Source: SIG480 sp045537045 (lineage in GTDB: Bacteria; Bacillota; Clostridia; Oscillospirales; JAAYXM01). From it: 64,000 nt of DNA. Shown piece by piece: positions 51,968 to 60,519 of the stretch. A program made the translations under genes and the position numbers. The DNA is taken from NCBI GenBank assembly GCA_045537045.1, contig JAZSOS010000043.1:62001-126000 (forward strand), written 5' to 3'. Within the stretch, counting starts at the first letter, position 1. Every line of letters starts with the position of its first letter. The notes beneath the pieces are model-generated. The model had not been told where the DNA came from and searched no databases. It saw nothing but the letters and a program-made list of their open reading frames with translations.

Positions 51968-52090
51968 GATAAAATTCAACATATAGTATAAATTTAATTT
52001 TCAGGCTGTCATCTTTGCAAAGTTGTTCTTTAGGCGTGACACCGGTAGAGGCGAGGCTCTGCACCGTCTGTTTGGCGAAAACAAAAAACA

Positions 52091-52130
52091 AATATTACAG
52101 GCGGAGTAGCCTCCGCCTGTAATAAATATT
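52091..52130 (-). terminator. Terminator after the accessory gene
   Basis: TTACAGGCGGA (52095-52105) and TCCGCCTGTAA (52112-52122) form a perfect stem with AT-rich flanks, directly past the stop of the 942-residue gene. The minus strand continues in a T-rich run. Confidence 0.85.
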
Positions 52131-52137
52131 CAATGTG

Positions 52138-54966
52138 TCATCTGGAAAGATAATCATATGCAAGTAACTCTTTTTTTATATAAAGTTCTTTTAGATTATC
52201 GACCATCTCGCAATATTTTTTCTTACAATCTTCGTAGAGGTTGTTTTCGATGAAAGACAAACATTTTTTAAGGTAGGTGTTCCAAATATCTTTATAGATT
52301 TCTTTGTTGTTCGCCATAGCATCAATTGTCTTAACTATTATAGGTGCAATTTTGTAGTACTCATTAACTAAATGCTCACCATCAACTTGCTTAGATAACC
52401 AATTATCTCTAAAATCTCGAAACATTTTCAACTCATAGCAGTCATCCTCTTTGCCAAACGATTTGCAAACTGCCGATGTGATAAAACAACCACTGGTTTC
52501 AGCGCTTTTTTGTTGATTTTCCATTTTTGTTAATATATCTTTTGCATCTTGCAAATCATAAGCAGCTGCCAATGTGAGATAATATTTTGCAAGTTTTTCA
52601 TCTTCTGCAAGAGGATATGAGCCTTTGTAATAACTATATCCTAGTGTGTATAACGCTAATGGATGCAAATGATTTGCTGCAACTTCGAGAAGACGTACTC
52701 CTTCCTGAGCTATTCGCAAAGAAGAATCTTTCCATTTCCATTCATTATGTGTTACAGCAACATTCTCTGTATTCATCTTCCAACGCCCAACGGTATATAT
52801 AGCAGATATATTTCCTTTTTTAGATATATTGATTATTTCATCAGCATAATTTTGCATTTTTTGTTTGATGCTTGAATCATCATTATTTTTTGCAAGTGAA
52901 CTATATAATTCATATAAAATATGCGTAGCTAAGTAATCGGTAAAATTTTTGTCCTTAACTTCTTTCTTTACATATTCACTGACGTTATCACCAATATTGA
53001 ACTTGTGAACTTTAAGAAAATTTCTTTCAAAAATATATTCTGCATAGACATTCCCTTTTTTTATCTGCTGCGCTACATTATTATAATCATTATTTTTAAT
53101 AGCACTATCTATATTGTTTCTTAACTCTTTTATTTCCATTATTTTGTTGTTAACAAACTCTTCGTTATCAATCAAAGACGGCAATATTGGATAATCATAG
53201 ACCTTACTCAGTTTCTCGTACCTTTCTGACAACTCCTTATTCGAGTTAACAATACCATATTTGCCGTATTTATATAACTCACTTGCATATTTAAGCGCTG
53301 GTGGGAATAACATATTTGCTGATTTATTAATGCATCTAATTGCATCACTTTCGTAAAAGTCGCTGAGTTTTGCTCCATTTCTTCTTTTCAGCGCATAATA
53401 ACCAGCATAATATAGCGGTGAAACAAACACATTATTTTTTTCAATATCTTTTGCTAAAGCATATAACTCCTTTGTATTAGTTTCATTGTAAATAATATAT
53501 CTTACCATAAACTTTGCTAAGTCGTTTTCCTTTTTTGCCTTCTGCATTACATCAGTCATTATTTTTTCTTTTTGTTTTTCTGTATAATCACCATTAGGTT
53601 TTTTTACACATAATTCCATATAGTGTGACATGAGAAGGTGCTCAGCATAAGCGTTTTTTGCTTCCGCTAACTCCCAAAGTTTTTCTATATCATAAGATAT
53701 TATCGCATTTGTTGATTGATTTTTATAAAAAAGAATTTTTTTAGAATCGGCTTCTTGTTTATTAAGTTCCTCTTTCTTTTTCTTTAAATTTGTTATATCT
53801 TGATTGATTTGAATATAAATATTGTCTGTTTGTACGTGCTCCAACTCTGCAATCTTTTTATCCAGTTCATCGATAGTGCTATCTTCCCAAGATTTTACGG
53901 TCTCAACCCAATTGGAATCTGATTTGATCAACGCAATTTTATAGTCTCTCTCTATTCCAAATTGTTTTGCCAAATTATGTATTTCGTCTTTAGGACCTTT
54001 GTATAAATTATAGAGACTTAGATACAAACTAACTGAATACGGGGAAATGTTAATAGATTCACAGATTACATCGATAGTTTTTTTATAAACTGCTTTGTCT
54101 GAATTCTTTTCATTGTACTGTTTTATATAATTATTCGCACGAGATTCAGCTCTTCTGTAATCAAACTCAAATTCAGGTATGATATCTTCCTCAATCAAAA
54201 TATTTTCAATACTGTAAAAAACTCGCAAACTATATTCAAAAACTGTATTGTGCAAACATTTAAAAACTTCCTTGTCATTAGCAAGTTCATTCTTCATTTT
54301 GGATATCATCCCTTTATCGCTTGCATTTGTTATTGAATCTCCGATACCCCTAAAAATATTGGTTCCGATATTAAATGCGCCGGCAGTCAAAGCACCTTTT
54401 ATTGCTCCGCCAACTCCAAATCCACCGCCTTCCCAATGACTTCGGCTTGCTTTTTCAACATTTCTATAATCGGCTAATCTTTCTGCATATTGCTCGATTT
54501 CAAACGCCCGTTCGTATATATATTCCAAATGATCTTTTATGTTTTCATCTTGAGATACCAATGCCGCAAGTTGTTCGTCATCAATATCATCAATTCCGTA
54601 TTCCATAAGTACTGATACTCCGAACTTTACAGCATCGATAGTTTTATATACAACGTTAGGAATTTCTTCGTCGAAAAGTGAATCAAAAGAATGTTCTTTA
54701 TAGCTATAATATTCAATGTATTCACTTTCAAGTTTCGCCGCCTTATCAAAAAAACGCTTTCTTAAAGCATTATATTCCATAAAATCCGGCCTAAAATAAA
54801 GCTTTCTGTCAGCTATCATTATTTCAACATCTGGAGTTTCTGGAATTGCTTCTGATTGCTCCTGAGAATTTGTTTTGTTACTTGATAATTCGTTTAAATC
54901 TGTTCCGCAATATGGACAATGCTTAAACTCTGCATTGATTTGTTTTCCGCAGTTATAACAATACAT
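52138..54966 (-). CDS. Zinc-ribbon/Sel1/CFI-box accessory protein
   Basis: A 942-residue protein, not assigned to a known system. In order: an N-terminal zinc ribbon (Cys 3, 6, 17, 20 in CYNCG and CPYCG); a helical region; a glycine-rich segment at about 179-209 (GGGFGVGGAIKGALTAGAFN) that could enter a membrane; a long helical middle with a Lys/Glu coiled coil (about 395-435); Sel1/TPR-like repeats (for example ALYTLGYSYYKG near 771); and from residue 826 a CFI-box module (GCFITSAVCKSFGKEDDCYE, then LKMFRDFRDNWL and YYKIAPIIV). This C-terminal module recurs on many unrelated bacterial proteins. The gene is much more AT-rich than its neighbours and stands alone, which suggests recent acquisition. 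GAGGA precedes the ATG. Confidence 0.7.
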   Translation of the reverse strand: MYCYNCGKQINAEFKHCPYCGTDLNELSSNKTNSQEQSEAIPETPDVEIMIADRKLYFRPDFMEYNALRKRFFDKAAKLESEYIEYYSYKEHSFDSLFDEEIPNVVYKTIDAVKFGVSVLMEYGIDDIDDEQLAALVSQDENIKDHLEYIYERAFEIEQYAERLADYRNVEKASRSHWEGGGFGVGGAIKGALTAGAFNIGTNIFRGIGDSITNASDKGMISKMKNELANDKEVFKCLHNTVFEYSLRVFYSIENILIEEDIIPEFEFDYRRAESRANNYIKQYNEKNSDKAVYKKTIDVICESINISPYSVSLYLSLYNLYKGPKDEIHNLAKQFGIERDYKIALIKSDSNWVETVKSWEDSTIDELDKKIAELEHVQTDNIYIQINQDITNLKKKKEELNKQEADSKKILFYKNQSTNAIISYDIEKLWELAEAKNAYAEHLLMSHYMELCVKKPNGDYTEKQKEKIMTDVMQKAKKENDLAKFMVRYIIYNETNTKELYALAKDIEKNNVFVSPLYYAGYYALKRRNGAKLSDFYESDAIRCINKSANMLFPPALKYASELYKYGKYGIVNSNKELSERYEKLSKVYDYPILPSLIDNEEFVNNKIMEIKELRNNIDSAIKNNDYNNVAQQIKKGNVYAEYIFERNFLKVHKFNIGDNVSEYVKKEVKDKNFTDYLATHILYELYSSLAKNNDDSSIKQKMQNYADEIINISKKGNISAIYTVGRWKMNTENVAVTHNEWKWKDSSLRIAQEGVRLLEVAANHLHPLALYTLGYSYYKGSYPLAEDEKLAKYYLTLAAAYDLQDAKDILTKMENQQKSAETSGCFITSAVCKSFGKEDDCYELKMFRDFRDNWLSKQVDGEHLVNEYYKIAPIIVKTIDAMANNKEIYKDIWNTYLKKCLSFIENNLYEDCKKKYCEMVDNLKELYIKKELLAYDYLSR

Positions 54967-55056
54967 AGAAATATTCCTCTTTTCATATTAAGTTTGGGTC
55001 TTAACAAAATAAAAAATGCGACAGCCGAAGCTGCCGCATGAAAAACGCACAGCTCC

Positions 55057-55209
55057 AATTGTCGCCAAACAAAACCTTGCATATTGTCCATTAATCGCAC
55101 GCATAGCAAAGCAGAGCCTGCACATTTTTGCCGAAAGGCAAAAAATGCATGCGTTAATTTGGACAATTATGAAAATATTATACGCTAGGTCTTGTTTGGC
55201 AAAACAATT
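55057..55209. repeat. Large structured inverted-repeat element
   Basis: The gap 54967-55392 holds no gene. Most of it is one imperfect palindrome. Outer arms: AATTGT-GCCAAACAA-ACCT (55057-55077) with AGGT-TTGTTTGGC-ACAATT (55187-55209). Second stem: 55081-55104 with 55145-55170. Inside are GCAG/CTGC (55111-55121) and TTTTTGCC-GAAA-GGCAAAAA (55125-55144). It looks like either a MITE-type element or a folded RNA. A separate hairpin, ATGCGACAGC/GCTGCCGCAT, lies at 55017-55039. The rest, 55210-55320, is AT-rich without recognisable content. Confidence 0.7.
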
Positions 55210-55322
55210 CTATCACATAATATTGGTTTTGTAAACCATATTTTTATAAAAATTTAACATTGCGCTGTGCGCTGTACAATTGCAATTTTAATTTTTTGCA
55301 ACATTTGATTCGATATTTGCTG

Positions 55323-55351
55323 TTGTAATGCAGTGGAAAATTGTGTATAAT
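55323..55351 (+). promoter_or_regulatory. Sigma-A promoter for the M16 peptidase genes
   Basis: TTGTAA (55323-55328) and TATAAT (55346-55351) with a 17-base spacer, about 40 bases before the first start codon. Confidence 0.7.
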
Positions 55352-55392
55352 ATATTTCATAGAAAGGTCATCTTCAAAGGAGGTCGGAGGCT

Positions 55393-56667
55393 GTGAATAT
55401 GACTTATAAGGAAATAATGCCGGGAATGAGACTTCGCGTTATCGAAAGCGGGCGGTTTGAAACAAACTGTATATCGGTTCAGTTTCTTTCCCGTTCAAGT
55501 GATGAAATTGCAACATCAATGGCTCTTATTCCGCGTATTCTGAGAAGAGGAACAACAAAGCATCCGGATATGGAATCGCTTGCGGCGGCACTTGATGATA
55601 TGTACGGCACGCGTATAGAGCCTGTTTCGCGCAAATACGGTGATGTTTCATCTGCGGGATTCATCTGCGATTTTGTTGATATGGAAGAAAAAATGCTTAC
55701 CGGTGCAATGAAGCTTTTGGGAGAGATTCTCCTTGATCCGAAAACGCGCGACGGTACGTTTCTTGATGAATATACCGATGGTGAGAGGGCGAATCTTATC
55801 GACGAAATAAAATCCGAAATAAACAACAAAATGTCTTATGCTCTTCGTCGTACAAATGGGTGCATTTTCGGCAATTCTCCGTATGCCGTAAATGAGCTTG
55901 GTACAGAAGACCAGGCAGAATGTATTGATAATAAATTGCTGTTTAAGTTTTATAAAAAAATGATTTCATCCTTCCCGTGTGAAATTTTCTTTTGTGGGAA
56001 TTACACATATGATGAAGTAGAGCGCGCTGTTTTGTCAGTTTTCAAAACCGGTATGCGAGATAAGGTGATAAAGCTTTCATCAAACCCGCCCGAATATGAA
56101 GCGGAAAAGCATGTGTGTGAGCGTATGGATATTGCACAGGCGAGCCTTATTATAAGTATGTATACAAACGAGGAAGATATTTATCTTTCAAAGCTTCTTG
56201 CATCAGTTCTGGGTGGCGGAACTTCATCAAAGCTGTTCAATAATGTCCGCGAAAAAGAATCACTCTGTTATTCTACCGGAGCAATGTTTGATTCGTTCAA
56301 GAAGGTTATGTATATGTATGCGGGCATTGACCCGAAGAACGCGTCAAAGGCAGAAAAGGCAATTCTGCGCGAACTTAAGAGCTGTGTTGACGGTGACATA
56401 TCAGAAGAGGAGATAACCAACGCTAAAAAAGCGATGATTGACGATCTTCTTACAACCGAGGATTCTGTTTATGCTATGGAAGCTTTCTGGCTTCGTTCGT
56501 CGCTTCTCGATGATGAGCGAACACCGCGTGAGGTTGCATCGGCAATAAAGAATGCAGACGGGCAAAGAATCATAGATGTTGCTAAGTGTCTTGTGCCGTC
56601 GATAACATATCTTCTGACCGGAATGGAGGGAACGGAAAATGAAAGAAAACTCTTACCCGAGCTGTAA
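55393..56667 (+). CDS. YmfF-like M16 peptidase homologue, probably inactive
   Basis: A 424-residue M16-family protein. The zinc motif HxxEH is absent from the N-terminal half, while the C-terminal half keeps LASVLGGGTSSKLFNNVREK and ESLCYS, with the Arg and Tyr that bind substrate. M16 proteases often work as pairs of one active and one inactive subunit, and the next gene is the active type. The GTG start lies eight bases after AAGGAGGT; the ATG two codons later is equally possible. Overlaps the next gene by 29 bases. Confidence 0.87.
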   Translation: MNMTYKEIMPGMRLRVIESGRFETNCISVQFLSRSSDEIATSMALIPRILRRGTTKHPDMESLAAALDDMYGTRIEPVSRKYGDVSSAGFICDFVDMEEKMLTGAMKLLGEILLDPKTRDGTFLDEYTDGERANLIDEIKSEINNKMSYALRRTNGCIFGNSPYAVNELGTEDQAECIDNKLLFKFYKKMISSFPCEIFFCGNYTYDEVERAVLSVFKTGMRDKVIKLSSNPPEYEAEKHVCERMDIAQASLIISMYTNEEDIYLSKLLASVLGGGTSSKLFNNVREKESLCYSTGAMFDSFKKVMYMYAGIDPKNASKAEKAILRELKSCVDGDISEEEITNAKKAMIDDLLTTEDSVYAMEAFWLRSSLLDDERTPREVASAIKNADGQRIIDVAKCLVPSITYLLTGMEGTENERKLLPEL

Positions 56668-57919
56668 TCAGAAAATGATATCGCATACCTGCGGTAACGG
56701 TCTTCGAATATGCGTGTTCCCAAAACATGGTTTTCGCAGGGCATATGCAATGCTGGCAGTAAATTACGGCTCGGTAGATATAAGCTTTAATGATGATGGC
56801 AGTGAGTATACCTCGCCGCTTGGTGTGGCGCATTTTCTTGAGCATAAGGTTTTTGAACAGCCGGATGGTGGAAATGCTTTGCAGACATTTGCAAAAACCG
56901 GTGCGTCTCCTAATGCGTTTACAAGCAAAACTATGACCGCATATCACTTTTCAGGAACTGAAAAGTTTATGCACAACCTTGAGATTCTTCTTGACTTTGT
57001 AACTTCTCCGTATTTCACGGTTGAGAATGTTGCCAAGGAGCAGGGGATAATCGGGCAGGAAATAAGCATGGTAAACGACCGACCGGGTTGGAAGGTATAT
57101 GAAAACCTTATGTCTTCGCTGTATTCCGTACATCCTGCAAAGGATTCCATTATCGGAACAGCCGAAAGCATCGGTGAAATAACGCGGGAAACTTTATTTA
57201 AGTGCTATAACACGTTTTACGTCCCGTCAAATATGACTCTTTGTGTAGCCGGTGATGTTTCGGCAGAAAAGATTATCTCCACGGCAGAATCTATGCTTTC
57301 CCGCGAAAAAGTGCATCTGCCCGCGCGCGATTACGGATGTGAGCCGTCACATGTTGCAAGAGCGTTTATGGAAGAAAAAATGGAAACGGCAATACCTCTT
57401 TTTGGTATAGGTGCAAAGTGTATGCTTCGTACCACGGGAGATGAGGGAATGCGAAACCGCCTTGTGGCAGAGCTTGCCGCAGATGTTCTTGCCGGACCGT
57501 CATCACGTCTTTATGCAAAGCTTTATGGCAACGGAGATATTGGTGCTGAATTTGATGCTGAAGCAATGGTTTTACCCGGAAGCATCGCGATGATGATATC
57601 CGGTGAGAGCAGGAATCCGCAAAAAGTTCTCGATGAAGTTTACAAGGCTGCGCAGTCTCTTGCGTCGGATATTGATTACGGCTATTTTAACAGAATAAAG
57701 AAAGCAAACTTAGGTGCAGCTCTCCGTTCTCTTGACAGGGTAAAGTCTCTTTGCCACGAACAGGTTGAGGCAACCTTTGCTGGATATGATTATCTCGATA
57801 CAATAGATGTAATGAACGAGATTTCTGCATCCGAAGTTTCCGCTTTTATCGGTAAGATGTTTAAAGAGGACAGAATTTCTCTTTCTGTCGTTAGCGGAAA
57901 GCAAGGGGTGAACTCGTGA
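56639..57919 (+). CDS. YmfH-like M16 zinc peptidase
   Basis: A 426-residue M16 peptidase. The inverted zinc motif is intact in VAHFLEHKVFEQP, followed by TFAKTGASPNAFTSKT. The downstream glutamate ligand probably lies in IIGQEISMVND. It is likely to form a complex with the preceding inactive homologue. YmfF/YmfH pairs are common in Firmicutes and related pairs mature peptide products (AlbE/AlbF), but the substrate here is unknown. The lgt gene overlaps its end by four bases. Confidence 0.9.
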   Translation: MKENSYPSCNQKMISHTCGNGLRICVFPKHGFRRAYAMLAVNYGSVDISFNDDGSEYTSPLGVAHFLEHKVFEQPDGGNALQTFAKTGASPNAFTSKTMTAYHFSGTEKFMHNLEILLDFVTSPYFTVENVAKEQGIIGQEISMVNDRPGWKVYENLMSSLYSVHPAKDSIIGTAESIGEITRETLFKCYNTFYVPSNMTLCVAGDVSAEKIISTAESMLSREKVHLPARDYGCEPSHVARAFMEEKMETAIPLFGIGAKCMLRTTGDEGMRNRLVAELAADVLAGPSSRLYAKLYGNGDIGAEFDAEAMVLPGSIAMMISGESRNPQKVLDEVYKAAQSLASDIDYGYFNRIKKANLGAALRSLDRVKSLCHEQVEATFAGYDYLDTIDVMNEISASEVSAFIGKMFKEDRISLSVVSGKQGVNS

Positions 57920-58731
57920 AAAATCACATTGCGTTTCCGGGGCTCGGTCTGGAGTTTACACTTAGCCGTGCTGCATTTGAGATATTCGGACGTCCTATAT
58001 ACTGGTATGCAATAATAATTGCGTCCGGATTTTTGCTTGCCGTGTTTTACGGTTTTCACCGCAGCCGCGAGTTTAAACTATCCGAGGATAACATAAGCGG
58101 GATGCTTACCGTGGCAGTACCGCTTGCGATTCTTTCGGCAAGAGCATACTACGTTATTTTCGAGTTTGAGAAATATCGCGATAATCTCATAAGCGTTCTC
58201 TATATATGGGAAGGCGGTATAGCTATTTACGGTGCCATCATCGGCGCAATAGCAGGTGCATATATTTATTGCCGCTATAAAAAAATGAGCATTGTCAGAT
58301 TTCTCGACATTGGTGCACTGGGGCTTATGATAGGGCAGGCAATAGGTCGCTGGGGGAATTTTGTCAACGCCGAAGCGTTTGGTGGAGAGACAAGCCTTCC
58401 GTGGCGTATGCAGATAGGAAACGGTGCGTGCGTTCATCCGACATTTCTTTATGAATCGCTCTGGAATGCAGTGGGATTTGTGATCCTTCACTTTTATTCA
58501 AAGCACAGACGCTTTGACGGAGAGGTTTTCTGGCTATATGTTCTCTGGTACGGCATCGGTCGTGCAATCATAGAAGGATTGCGTACAGACAGTCTGTATT
58601 TCTTTGGTACGGAAATACGTACATCTCAGGCTTTGGCACTGATAACGGCAATTGTGGCAGCGATTGTTCTTGTATATAATTATAAAAAAATAAAATCGGA
58701 GGTAAAAACAAATGAGTGCAGTAATAATTGA
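57916..58731 (+). CDS. lgt: Prolipoprotein diacylglyceryl transferase
   Basis: A 271-residue membrane enzyme with seven helices that transfers diacylglyceryl to the Cys of prolipoproteins. Motifs are IYWYAIIIASGFLLAV, GRWGNFVNAEAFGGET and the C-terminal FWLYVLWYGIGRAIIEGLR. GTG start behind AGGGGTG. Coupled to the M16 gene upstream and overlapping folD by 20 bases. Confidence 0.96.
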   Translation: MKNHIAFPGLGLEFTLSRAAFEIFGRPIYWYAIIIASGFLLAVFYGFHRSREFKLSEDNISGMLTVAVPLAILSARAYYVIFEFEKYRDNLISVLYIWEGGIAIYGAIIGAIAGAYIYCRYKKMSIVRFLDIGALGLMIGQAIGRWGNFVNAEAFGGETSLPWRMQIGNGACVHPTFLYESLWNAVGFVILHFYSKHRRFDGEVFWLYVLWYGIGRAIIEGLRTDSLYFFGTEIRTSQALALITAIVAAIVLVYNYKKIKSEVKTNECSNN

Positions 58732-59572
58732 CGGAAAGGCAACTTCAAAAAAACTTCGCGGAGAGGTTTACGATAAGGTTAAAAAACTCGGCGATATGGG
58801 AATTAAAGCAGGTCTTGCTGTTGTTATAGTTGGTGATGATCCCGCAAGCCGTACATATGTCAACAATAAAAAGAAAGCCTGTGCAGAGTGTGGAATCTAC
58901 AGCGAAGAATACGCACTCTCAGCAGAGACGACGGAAGACGAACTTCTTGCGCTTATCGACAAGCTCAATAACAAAGAAGATATAAACGGTATTCTCGTTC
59001 AGCTTCCTGTGCCGAAGCACATTTCCGAGGATAAAATAATAAATGCAATCCGCCCGGATAAGGATGTAGATGCATTCCATCCGCAGAACGTAGGAAAGAT
59101 TATGACCGGGGATTTTGATTTTCTTCCGTGTACTCCGGCAGGTGTTATGGCACTTTTTGAAGAATACGGAATTGATGTTGCGGGTAAGCGTGCGGCTGTT
59201 ATCGGTCGTTCCAACATCGTCGGCAAGCCACAGTCCATGCTCCTTCTCCATAAGAACGCAACCGTTACCATTTGCCATTCGAAGACTCAGGATCTCGCTA
59301 AAATCTTGCGTAAGTCTGATATTATTGTTGCTGCAGTAGGCAGAGCGGGATTTGTTACGGGTGATATGGTGTCCGAGGGTGCTGTTGTTATGGATGTCGG
59401 TATAAACAGAAACGCAGAAGGGAAACTCTGCGGTGATGTTGATTTTGCATCTGTTGAGCCGAAGGCTTCTTTCATCACTCCGGTACCCGGCGGAGTTGGT
59501 CCGATGACAATTACAATGCTTATGAAAAACACTTTAAAGGCAGCTTGCATACAAAACGGCGTAAATATCTGA
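58712..59572 (+). CDS. folD: Methylenetetrahydrofolate dehydrogenase/cyclohydrolase
   Basis: A 286-residue bifunctional one-carbon enzyme. Substrate motifs are SRTYVNNKKKACAECGI and GILVQLPVPKH; the NADP site is IGRSNIVGKPQSMLLL, and TPVPGGVGPMTITML closes the family pattern. It interconverts methylene-, methenyl- and formyl-tetrahydrofolate. The ATG follows GGAGG inside lgt. Confidence 0.97.
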   Translation: MSAVIIDGKATSKKLRGEVYDKVKKLGDMGIKAGLAVVIVGDDPASRTYVNNKKKACAECGIYSEEYALSAETTEDELLALIDKLNNKEDINGILVQLPVPKHISEDKIINAIRPDKDVDAFHPQNVGKIMTGDFDFLPCTPAGVMALFEEYGIDVAGKRAAVIGRSNIVGKPQSMLLLHKNATVTICHSKTQDLAKILRKSDIIVAAVGRAGFVTGDMVSEGAVVMDVGINRNAEGKLCGDVDFASVEPKASFITPVPGGVGPMTITMLMKNTLKAACIQNGVNI

Positions 59573-59603
59573 CAAATTCGTTGAAAATTTAGATATTTTT
59601 GGG

Positions 59604-59632
59604 TTGACAAACCCCGCTAAAAAGCGTATAAT
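59604..59632 (+). promoter_or_regulatory. Sigma-A promoter for DUF177-rpmF
   Basis: TTGACA (59604-59609), 17 bases, TATAAT (59627-59632): a consensus promoter. A small GGCGT/ACGCC hairpin (59642-59655) would lie near the transcript's 5' end. Confidence 0.92.
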
Positions 59633-59673
59633 ATATTTCGTGGCGTCATAACGCCGCAGTTATGGAGTCTGCT

Positions 59674-60162
59674 ATGCGTATTAACATTAAACAACTTCGA
59701 GACGGAAGCTTGACTGAAAAGCAGTTTGAGTTTAAGTTTGATATCTCTGATACAGAGCCGTCTGTTGCCGCTCCGATAACGGTTTCCGGTGAAATCGTTA
59801 ACCGTGCGGATGTTCTTCTTCTTTCTATGACGGTTGAAGGAGAACGAAATCTTTGTTGCGACAGATGTGCAAAGGAATTTTCCCGCATTACATCAGTTCC
59901 GTTTGAGTCCTGCATTGTCGATCATCTCGACAACGAGGATGAGGAAGACGATTTCATCGTTTGTGAGGGAGATGAGCTGGATATTTCCGAGCTTGCTGTG
60001 TCTGTGTTTATTCTCGGGTTTGAAAGCAAAAACCTCTGTCACGAAGATTGCAAAGGTCTCTGCCAGAAGTGCGGGGCAAATCTTAATGAGCAAGCATGCA
60101 ACTGTAAGGACGAGTCGATTGACCCAAGGCTTGAAATTCTGGCGCAGTTGCTTGATGACTGA
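59674..60162 (+). CDS. YceD/DUF177 family protein
   Basis: A 162-residue protein of the YceD family, which in plants and some bacteria is linked to 23S rRNA accumulation. Motifs are RINIKQLRDGSLTEKQFEF and CDRCAKEF, then a C-terminal Cys cluster (CHEDCKGLCQKCGANL and CNC). The family almost always precedes rpmF, as here. I start at the ATG behind GGAG; another ATG four codons upstream has no ribosome site. Confidence 0.88.
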   Translation: MRINIKQLRDGSLTEKQFEFKFDISDTEPSVAAPITVSGEIVNRADVLLLSMTVEGERNLCCDRCAKEFSRITSVPFESCIVDHLDNEDEEDDFIVCEGDELDISELAVSVFILGFESKNLCHEDCKGLCQKCGANLNEQACNCKDESIDPRLEILAQLLDD

Positions 60163-60201
60163 ATAAATTTATCTTTTTATATATTGAAGGAGGTGTCACT
60201 C

Positions 60202-60390
60202 ATGGCAGTACCAAAGAGAAAACATTCTAAATCGAGGAGAGACATGAACCGCAGTGCGCATTGGAAGCTTTCGCTTCCGGGAATCGGCGCTTGCCCGAAG
60301 TGCGGAGCAATGAAGCTTTCACACAGAGCTTGCAAGAATTGCGGAACATATAACGGTCGCGAGGTTATCGCTGCTGATTCGGCAAACTAA
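60202..60390 (+). CDS. rpmF: 50S ribosomal protein L32
   Basis: A 62-residue L32 starting MAVPKRKHSKSRRDMNRSAH. It is the zinc-binding form, with CPKCG and CKNCG. The ATG at 60202 follows AAGGAGGTG. It is co-transcribed with DUF177 and ends at a strong terminator. Confidence 0.97.
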   Translation: MAVPKRKHSKSRRDMNRSAHWKLSLPGIGACPKCGAMKLSHRACKNCGTYNGREVIAADSAN

Positions 60391-60419
60391 TTTCGCCAAA
60401 TTCTCAATTCGGTAAAGGG

Positions 60420-60452
60420 TAGAGGAGGATGGTTCATCCTCCTCTTGTTTTT
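60420..60452 (+). terminator. Terminator after rpmF
   Basis: AGAGGAGGAT and ATCCTCCTCT (60421-60445) pair perfectly around a short loop, followed by TGTTTTT. Confidence 0.92.
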
Positions 60453-60519
60453 ATATTGTAATTTCGCTATGTGATTATACAATCAATCGTTGAATTTCTA
60501 CAGGACGGGGAGTGATTTT

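Noticed and set aside
51983..52090. SRP RNA or another known small RNA between ylxM and the accessory gene
   Set aside because: A hairpin is present, but the conserved SRP RNA loop sequences are not.
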